The notes beneath the pieces were generated by a model, which was not told the DNA's origin, searched no databases, and was given only the letters and a program-made list of their open reading frames with translations. Of a stretch of 64,000 nucleotides of DNA, positions 57,038-64,000 are shown in pieces; positions within the stretch are counted from its first letter, which is position 1, and each line of letters starts with the position of its first letter. The DNA is from Triglochin maritima (Eukaryota; Streptophyta; Magnoliopsida; Alismatales; Juncaginaceae): NCBI GenBank assembly GCA_963682175.1, contig OY821771.1:38398201-38462200 (forward strand), read 5' to 3'. The translations under genes and the position numbers were made by a program.

Positions 57038-59377
57038 TTGAGCAATCGACTCTTACGAGTTCATCTAGATTCCAGTCTAGAGCTTAGCCCCAATCCATCT
57101 GCTGCACCACCTCACCCGGATCCAATGGGTGAGAATGTTGTGAACCCGCCCATAACTCTGAGGGATCGATGCTACCCAGCGATGGCTGCTCAGCCATCGT
57201 GCATCGTTATGCCCACCATATAGGGTCGCGACTTCGAACTTAAGGCACAATACATGAGTATGTTGCCTAAGTTCACCTCTAGGGAAGACCCATATCTCTT
57301 CCTTAGAGAATTTGAGGAAATCTGCTCTCTTATGCAATACCAGCATATCTCTGAGGAGGCAGTGCGTCTGAAATTCGTGCCTCTAGCACTGAAGGACGAC
57401 GCTAAGAAATGACTATATAGTCTAGCCGAAAGATCTATTAGGAGTTGGGCCGAGTTTGTTCAAGTTTTCTTAAAGAAATATTTCCCCAACCATAAGACTA
57501 TGAGGATTAGGAATGAAATTGTTGCATTCATTCAATCTGAGAGCGAGCCGTTCTATTCCTATCTAGAAAGATTTAAAAGTGTGCTGACCCAATGCCCTCA
57601 TCATGGAATTCCAAGATGGCAACTGTGCCAAATTATTTATGAGGGATTGACACCCACATCTAGGGTTATGGTAGAATCCATAAGCCAAGGGAACTTCATG
57701 TCAAAAAATGAAAATGATGCCTGGACTTTTCTTGAGGATTTAACTGAAAACAATATGCAATGGGACAATACTAGAGCACCGCTTAACCCGAGTATTGGAT
57801 CTAGAATAACAAGTCAACCCAAACCAGGTGTCTTAGCTGTAGATGCCAATGTAGCGGCTGAAGCAAAACTAGCTACCCTTATGCGCAGAATGGAAAGTCT
57901 AGAGCTACAAACCCGACCCCGAGTGAATCAAGCCTCGTCTATCCCTTGCTCTAGATGTGGTCAGACTGGTCATTTAATGAAGGATTGTGCGGACTGGGAA
58001 CAAGTTAATGCCACGATTAACCATGCTAGAAATGACCCATACGCATCAACCTATAACTCGGGTTGGCGTAATAATTCCAATTTCTCATCAAGCCAACAAG
58101 GTCAACCTCTTAGACAACAACCAAACCCGTATAACCAAAATAATACATCATCTGGGTTTAGTAACAATGGAGATTATGATGTTAGGTTGACAAGCTTGGA
58201 AAATTTGATGAAGACTTTTATACAAACAACCAACCAGTCCTTCCAAAGGCTAGAGACACAAGTCAGCCAACTCGCACAAATTGTAGGTGCAAGAGAAAAG
58301 GGTCAGTTTCCAAGTCAACCTGAGGTGAATCCTAGATCTAATAATCAATATCAGTCCTATCAACAACCTCTAGGAAGTAACAACTCGAGACCAGTTCAAA
58401 TGGTTAATGAGGAAGGATCGTTCCAACAAATAAATGCAGTAGTATCATTACGGTCCGGAAGACAAGTTGATAACAATGTGGTAAATCCTAGAATGTCTAA
58501 TCAATCTAGCCATCAAGCAACCACATATGACCTAAATATTGAACCTGACGTCCAATCTGAAATGCCCAACCCACCTACTCAACCTGAACCCATAGCTCAA
58601 CCTGAGCGAGTCTATGTTCCTAAAGCTCCATTCCCCAATAGACTTAAGAAGAACTCAAGTGCACAAATGGAGAAAATCCTGGAAGTATTTAAGCAAGTTA
58701 AGGTGAATATTCCACTCCTGGATATGATTCAACAAATACCTGCTTATGCTAAATTCTTAAAAGATCTGTGCACTAAAAAGAGAAAAACAAACGTACCAAA
58801 GAAGGCTTTCTTAACTGCAAACATAAGCTCTATTCTGTCCAACTCATCTCCTATAAAATATAAGGACCCTGGGTGTCCCACAATTTCATGTGCAATAGGA
58901 GATACTTTTATCAACAAAGCCCTTCTAGACCTTGGTGCTAGTGTTAACCTACTCCCGTTCTCTGTCTACGAGAAACTCAACCTTGGTCCACTAAAACCCT
59001 CTAAGACAACTCTTCAATTTGCTGACTGCTCTATTTAGAAACCAAGAGGTGTAGTCGAGAATGTTTTGATCAAGGTGGGTGACTTCATTTACCCAGTGGA
59101 TTTTGTCGTACTAGATACTGCACCTGTTGTAAAACCTAATAGACAAATCCCTGTAATACTAGGCAGACCCTTTTTAGCCACTTCTGAAGCATTGATAAAC
59201 TGTCGAAATGGGCTCATGCAATTATCTTTTGGGAACCTAAAAGCTGAATTTAATAACTTTCATGTTGATAGTGAGCCAGAAATAATATGCAATCAAAGTG
59301 ATGTTCTGATGAGAGCACATATCTATAAGATTTCTGAATCAAATAAATCATCACAAAATCAAAAAGAAAGTGCGTAA
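57038..59377 (+). pseudogene. Gypsy Gag-protease, one frame with three nonsense codons
   Basis: One frame on the plus strand: a Gag core (FTSREDPYLFLREFEEICSL, WAEFVQVFLKKYFPNHKT, FYSYLERFKSVLTQCPHHGI), a zinc knuckle CSRCGQTGHLMKDC (57949-57990), a long Asn/Gln-rich linker, and an aspartic protease with active-site DLGASVNLLPFSVYEKL (58929-58980) and FVVLD...IPVILGRPFLAT (59103-59181). In-frame TAG at 57221, TGA at 57410 (in place of a conserved Trp) and TAG at 59036 interrupt it; no frameshift was found. The frame ends at 59375 without RT, RNase H or integrase, so the element depends on others. The start at 57038 is tentative. Confidence 0.87.
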
Positions 59378-60418
59378 AAGGGGAGTAGGTCATCTACCCA
59401 ACCACCATCACTCGAACAAACAAGAGAATCAATACATGTGAGAGGTGTGGAACCTTTACCTCAGGGCAACATGGGGAACAATTCAACTGGATACATGCAC
59501 CAACATGGTGACATTCAATCCAGTTCTGATTATGGTTGACTCTGAACAAATTCCATCCCTCCACCGCAGTTCACCCAGGTAATAAGTGCATTTGCTTTAT
59601 ATTTGCATACATTGAGGACAATGCATGATTTAGGTGTGGGGGGATGTTTATGTATCTATCTATCTATCAATATATATACATTCTTAGAAGAAAAAAAATT
59701 AATTAAAAAAATTCAATATTCCATGACATAGCTTAAGATTGAACCGCCAAAACCCGAGTACAAATTGCATTGAGTTTTTATTCCTTATTATATAGTTCTG
59801 CTTGTAAAAACTATGACATAAATCTAAGTTCTAAAGAAATAACTCATTACCCTTTAACACATGTATGCACTTAAATTGGATGAATCAAATCTTTGAAGTG
59901 GTTGATAAAAAGCAGAGGTTGAGGAAAATATACCGGGAAGTGTGGACTTCTAATAGCAATTAAGCCTTGAGGAAAATAAAAGTAAGAATAAAGGAATAAA
60001 GTGAGGAAAGCACATTTTGCAAAATGATTACAAAAGCCCAAGCCTTCGAGTCACTGGTCCGTAGGGGTATCTTGAAACCCGATAACTTGAGTCTGCCAGC
60101 TCGGGATTATCGACCAAACTCACTACACGAATGCAAAAAGGGTAAAAGTGTCCAAAAAGCAAATGTGTTGAATCACGGGAAAAAAATACTTTAAGATACT
60201 CAAGGCCCAAAGCTAAAAGAATGATTCATGCCATGGTTGATCCGAATGATACTTCACCACCAGAGGAGGCGTGCAAAATAATTTAAGTGATAACATGTGT
60301 AGAAGGGTTAGTGGTGTGAATGTTGGAGGAACAAAGACCAAGTCAGATTCTTTATGAGTTAGATTTATATAATAAGCATGCAACAATTCTAAGTAAGATG
60401 TATAAGGTTGAGGTGGAG
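59378..60418 (+). other. Internal region after protease, no pol
   Basis: A polypurine-like TTAGGTGTGGGGGGATG lies at 59630-59646, after the phrase GAGGACAATGCATGATT that usually follows pol in Athila/Tat elements, which suggests pol was deleted cleanly. The rest is non-coding. Confidence 0.5.
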
Positions 60419-61625
60419 TGATGCATTGCATACATTGCATCATATGTTTTTCATTTAGATTACTTCTACATCAATAAATGCTACTAAGGTATGTGTTTAG
60501 TCTTATTTACAGAATACAGGGACCTGAATGCAATTTACCCACATCCCGAGCATAAACGCTTGCAAAAGACTCATTTCTATCATAAAGACCAAGTTCAAGA
60601 TTATCAGGTTACGAATGGAAATGTATCCAAGCATAAAAGCATTCAAGTCCTAATTGCAAAAAGAACAAGGACTTAAGCACAAAAGTAGTCGGGGACTCAA
60701 TTGCAAAAAGACAAGGACCTAATTGCAAATAACGAGTAGCTTTTATTATCTGGGGAAAATATATAGAAAAATCAATGTGTATCTCCAAATATATGAAGGA
60801 ATTAATCCGGAGCTCAAAAGAATGGAAAGAAATCATCCAGACGCGCAAAGGAGGATCAAATCATACCATAAACACTCATCAAAAATCCGGACAAAATCAG
60901 AGCAATATGTGCGGCGTTTCCGCCGCACATTACACATGCCATGCGGCGATTCCGGCGCACCAGAGACGATCCGTGTGCCCAACTTTTGTCCAGTCGTGTC
61001 TGGACACGTGTACTCTCCAATTCTATACTTAGGTCTCTTGTAAAAACTATAAATAGCCCCGAGAACGATGGGTCCTGGGTCCTTTAGCTTATGTTGTAAT
61101 TTTTATTCCTTAGTAATAAAATTCTGTTTTTATTTTGTTTTGTTTTTTTTCCTTTCTACTTTCTCTAGGACCCCTTCTTCTTCCTCCCTCTATGAGTTTC
61201 TAACTCTTTCCAAAGGGTGGAGGTGACGGATTTAGGGTTAGAGAAGATGAATGAATGTTATTATTTTAAGTTCGTGATTAGTATATTTTGATTACTTGAG
61301 TTTATGTTAAATCATTTATCTTGTAATGCTTCATAACTAACATGATTTACTATAAGTTTCTGAATTCTCTAATCTAAACCTTAAATCTAAACCTCCACCC
61401 GCTGGACTTCCATCTTTAATTTTTGTACTTTAGTTTTAATTGTTTTTGTTTCTTGCTTTAGATAATTAAATCAAAAATCCCAAAAACCCAAATTAATTCT
61501 TCTCTCCTTTTTTCCCCCAATCGAAATAACAAAAATAACGAAATATCTCCCTCCTTGTGTTCGACCCGTATTTGCCACGTCTCCATTGACGCCGTGCACT
61601 TGCGGTATAAATTTAATTCTCATCA
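60419..61625 (+). mobile_element. Solo LTR D-3, nested in the 3' part of the same element
   Basis: The 1207-bp LTR starts TGATGCATTGCATACATTGC and ends TTTAATTCTCATCA like D-1. It is flanked by TGGAG at 60414-60418 and 61626-61630, an exact 5-bp duplication. The flank after it continues as element sequence to a polypurine tract, so it is an insertion and not the element's own 3' LTR. TATA-like CTATAAATAG lies at about 61048. Confidence 0.85.
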
Positions 61626-61858
61626 TGGAGATATTGAGAGCTATTAATGAAATGTTGAATTAAGACTTTGTGGGTGTGTCAACTGAAAACCCTCACGAGA
61701 CAAAACTCGTCCTCTAAGGAAACTTAGGGGTTTAAAGGCTTGTTGCACATGCTAAGTGCAACCGTAATTCCTACGAAAGTGAGTTAGGATTTCCCTGTTT
61801 TCATTTTTCTTATATTTTGTTTTGCTAGGGACTAGCAAAATCTAGGTGTGGGGGTATT
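61626..61858 (+). other. 3' end of the gag-protease gypsy element with polypurine tract
   Basis: Non-coding sequence ending in AGGTGTGGGGGTATT at 61844-61858, directly before an LTR start. The same tract precedes LTR-A at 15225-15211 (minus strand). Confidence 0.75.
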
Positions 61859-61893
61859 TGATGCATTGCATACATTGCATCATATGTCTTTCA
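61859..61893 (+). mobile_element. Stub of the element's 3' LTR (35 bp)
   Basis: TGATGCATTGCATACATTGC and the next 15 bases match the start of D-1 and D-3, then the match stops at 61893, where minus-strand integrase sequence begins. The remaining LTR has been lost by deletion or recombination. Confidence 0.75.
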
Positions 61894-64000
61894 CTAACTG
61901 ACTCTCGCCTACATCACTCCAGCATACCGGTGATTTGCAAGGTCTCCCGTACAACGCCTCGTACGGTGCCATCCGAATACTTGAATGGTAGCTGTTGTTG
62001 TAGGAGAACTCTATCAATGGCAGATGTTCATCCCAGTGTCCGGCCCAATCCAGTGTGCATGCTCTCAGCATATCCTCCAAGGTTTGGATCGTCCTCTCTG
62101 ACAGACCATCTGTCTGTGGGTGAAACGTTGTACTAAACCTAAGTCGTGTCCCCAAAGCCTGCTGCAGACTTCCCCAAAACCTGGATGTAAATCTGGGATC
62201 TCGATCCGAGATGATGCTCACTGGTACTTTGTGTAGTCTGACTATCTCCTCCACGTACAACTTAGCTAGACCCTCCAGAGGCAACGTGGTCCTGATCGCT
62301 AAGAAGTGTGCCGACTTGGTCAGTCAATCGACTATCACCCAAATCGCGTCGTGGAATCTCTTCGTCTTCGGCAGCCCCGTGACAAAATTCATCGTCACAT
62401 GCTCCCACTTCCACTCTGGCAGCTCAATACACTGTATCGGCCCTGCTGGTCGCTGATGCTCAATCTTTACCTAATGACAGACTAAGCATCGGCCCATAAA
62501 CTCTGCAATATCATTCTTCATGCCCTTCCACCAGAAGTTCCGTTACATGTGTTTATACATCTTCGTAGTCCCAGGGTGAATGGTATATCTCGCTCGATGT
62601 GCCTCCTCCATGATGTCATCTCTCAGCCCAACGACCTTCGGCACCTAGATCTGACTCCTAAACCTCAGACCACCATCAACCCCCACACTGAAGTCTGATC
62701 CATCTCTGGCTGCGAACTGTAGCAGACCAGCTAACTCCTCATCATCATGTTGAGCTTGCACCACTCGCGAGACGGTTTGCGGCTCCACCTGAAGCCCAGC
62801 CATCACTGCCCCCTCAGAGCCCTCTGTGAACAGCCTCCACTCTGACAACGTCTCGAGTACCGTCCACTCCTGAACGCATAAACTCACAACTGTCACCTCA
62901 ACCTTCTTGCTTAGTGCATCTGCAACCGAATTTGCCTTCCCCGGATGATAGGAGATGGTGAAGTCGTAATCCTTAATAAACTCGAGTCATCTGCGTTGCC
63001 TCATATTCATCTCCTTCTGTGAGAATAAGTACTTCAGGCTCTTATGATATGTGAAGACCTCGAACTGCTCTCTATAAAGATAATGTTGTCCGGTCTTCAG
63101 CGCGTGAACCACCGCTGCTAACTCCGTATCATGAGTAGGGTAGTTCTTCTCGTGCATTCTCAGTTGCCTAGAAGCGTACACCACCACCTTCCCGTGCTGC
63201 AGCAATTCCTGGGTTACCGCCCTTCTACGTCAACGCTGTCAGCGGCGAAGCAAGTCTGGAGGAATCTTGAATGAATCGCCTGTAATACCCAGCTAGTCCC
63301 ACGAAGCTCCGGATCTTAGTCACGCTCGTCGGGGCTCTCCACTGAGTCACAACCTCAACCTTCGTCGGATCCACTGAAATCCCATCTGCTGACACAATGT
63401 GCCCTAGAAATGTCATCTGATCCAACCAAAACTCGCACTTAGTGTACTTGGCATAGAGTTGTTGATCCCTCAAGATGCCAAGCACAATCCTCAGGTGCTC
63501 CCGATGCTGCCCCCTGTCAGGCGAGTACACCAATATGTCATCCACAAAGACAATGACAAATTTGTCGAGGTACGGCCAAAAGGTCCTATTCATCATGTCC
63601 ATGAATGCTGCAGGTGCATTCGTCAGTCCAAACAGTATCACCAAGAACTCGTAGTGCCCGTACCGCGTCCTGAAGGCTGTCTTCTGCACATCTGCCTCTC
63701 TGATCCGCAACTGGTGATAACCCAAACACTGATCAATCTTCGAGAACACTCCCGCCATCTGCAACTGATCAAATAGATCCTCAATTCTGACGGTAACCTT
63801 ATTCAACATCCTATAGTCAATTCACACCCGCAACGACCCATCATTTTTCTTCACAAACAACACCGGCGCTCTCCAAGGCGAGACTCTCGGTAGGATAAAC
63901 CCCGAGTCCATCAAGTCCTGCAACTGCTTCTTCAGCTCTGTCAACTCAGCAGGTGCCATCCGATACGGAGCCTTCGACTGGGGTGTTGTGTCATCCACTA
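61894..64000 (-). pseudogene. Tekay/Del-like chromovirus pol (RT, RNase H, integrase), partial, runs off the right edge
   Basis: The minus strand from 64000: [18 protein letters not shown] and [19 protein letters not shown], then RT with [36 protein letters not shown], the catalytic FVDDILVYS (about 63550) and [12 protein letters not shown]. RNase H has [19 protein letters not shown] (63190-63130). Integrase has the zinc region HPGTTKMYKHM...CLVC (about 62570-62480), [27 protein letters not shown] and [13 protein letters not shown]. It is cut after GESQL at 61894. Stops occur, for example a TGA at 63824-63822 in a position normally Cys, and frames shift. Gag, protease and both LTRs are outside the window or lost. 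Confidence 0.88.

Noticed and set aside
53498..61625. Reading 53498-54692 and 60419-61625 as the LTR pair of one element
   Set aside because: 60419-61625 has its own exact TGGAG duplication, and element sequence continues after it to a polypurine tract and another LTR start at 61859.

Overview
The window is a stretch of eukaryotic, almost certainly eudicot plant, nuclear DNA. The evidence is spliced plant genes (an intact sphingolipid fatty acid 2-hydroxylase and a dead CULLIN1-like gene, both with GT-AG introns), plant retrotransposon lineages with initiator-Met or Asp tRNA primer sites, CACTA, hAT-like and Mutator-like repeats, and fragments of plant-specific families (PPR, berberine-bridge-enzyme-like). 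The species cannot be named from the sequence. Most of the 64 kb is layered transposable elements; only one gene looks functional.

Layout. 1-2740: complete FAH-type gene on the minus strand, with a 5' UTR intron and a TATA box. About 3020-5552: GC-rich probable solo LTR with degenerate tandem repeats. 6975-7504 and about 7560-8660: two foldback elements. About 9310-9830: broken BBE-like fragment. 10373-13570: 5' half of a copia element (LTR, PBS, gag to integrase). 13571-13845: PPR fragment. 13846-23583: decayed minus-strand Athila-like gypsy element (3' LTR, integrase, RT/RNase H), broken by an LTR fragment plus LINE ORF1 (18236-20816) and by a solo LTR with a 5-bp target duplication (21702-23114). 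23584-26625: unassigned DNA and a CACTA right end carrying a hAT-like element. 26736-27619: copy 1 of a Mutator-like MITE family. 27830-28938: CACTA-like remnants.

28944-44812: a minus-strand copia element (410-bp LTRs, duplication CTATG) containing a second, younger minus-strand copia (32542-42050; LTRs about 1.9 kb and about 99% identical by eye). 45008-52389: CUL1-like pseudogene on the minus strand. Its exons are broken by a plus-strand Ale/Retrofit-like copia (45488-50391, duplication CTTTC) and by MITE copy 2 (50537-51967), and it also has a frameshift, a nonsense codon and an extra insertion. 52870-53497: internally deleted copia fragment. 53498-61893: plus-strand gypsy element coding only Gag and protease (tRNA-Asp PBS), with two solo LTRs of its own family inside it, each with its own 5-bp duplication. 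61894-64000: minus-strand Tekay/Del-like chromovirus pol fragment running off the right edge.

The parts do not form an operon or pathway. They record ordered insertions: the CUL1 locus was hit at least three times (copia in an intron, copia in an exon, MITE in an exon), and the intronic copia then received a younger one. The least explained items are the two-copy MITE with GACGCC palindromic arrays, the foldback with about eight copies of a GATCGCGGTTCACACC-type palindrome, a tRNA-like pol III module inside the hAT element, the self-nested solo LTRs, and open frames damaged only by nonsense codons.
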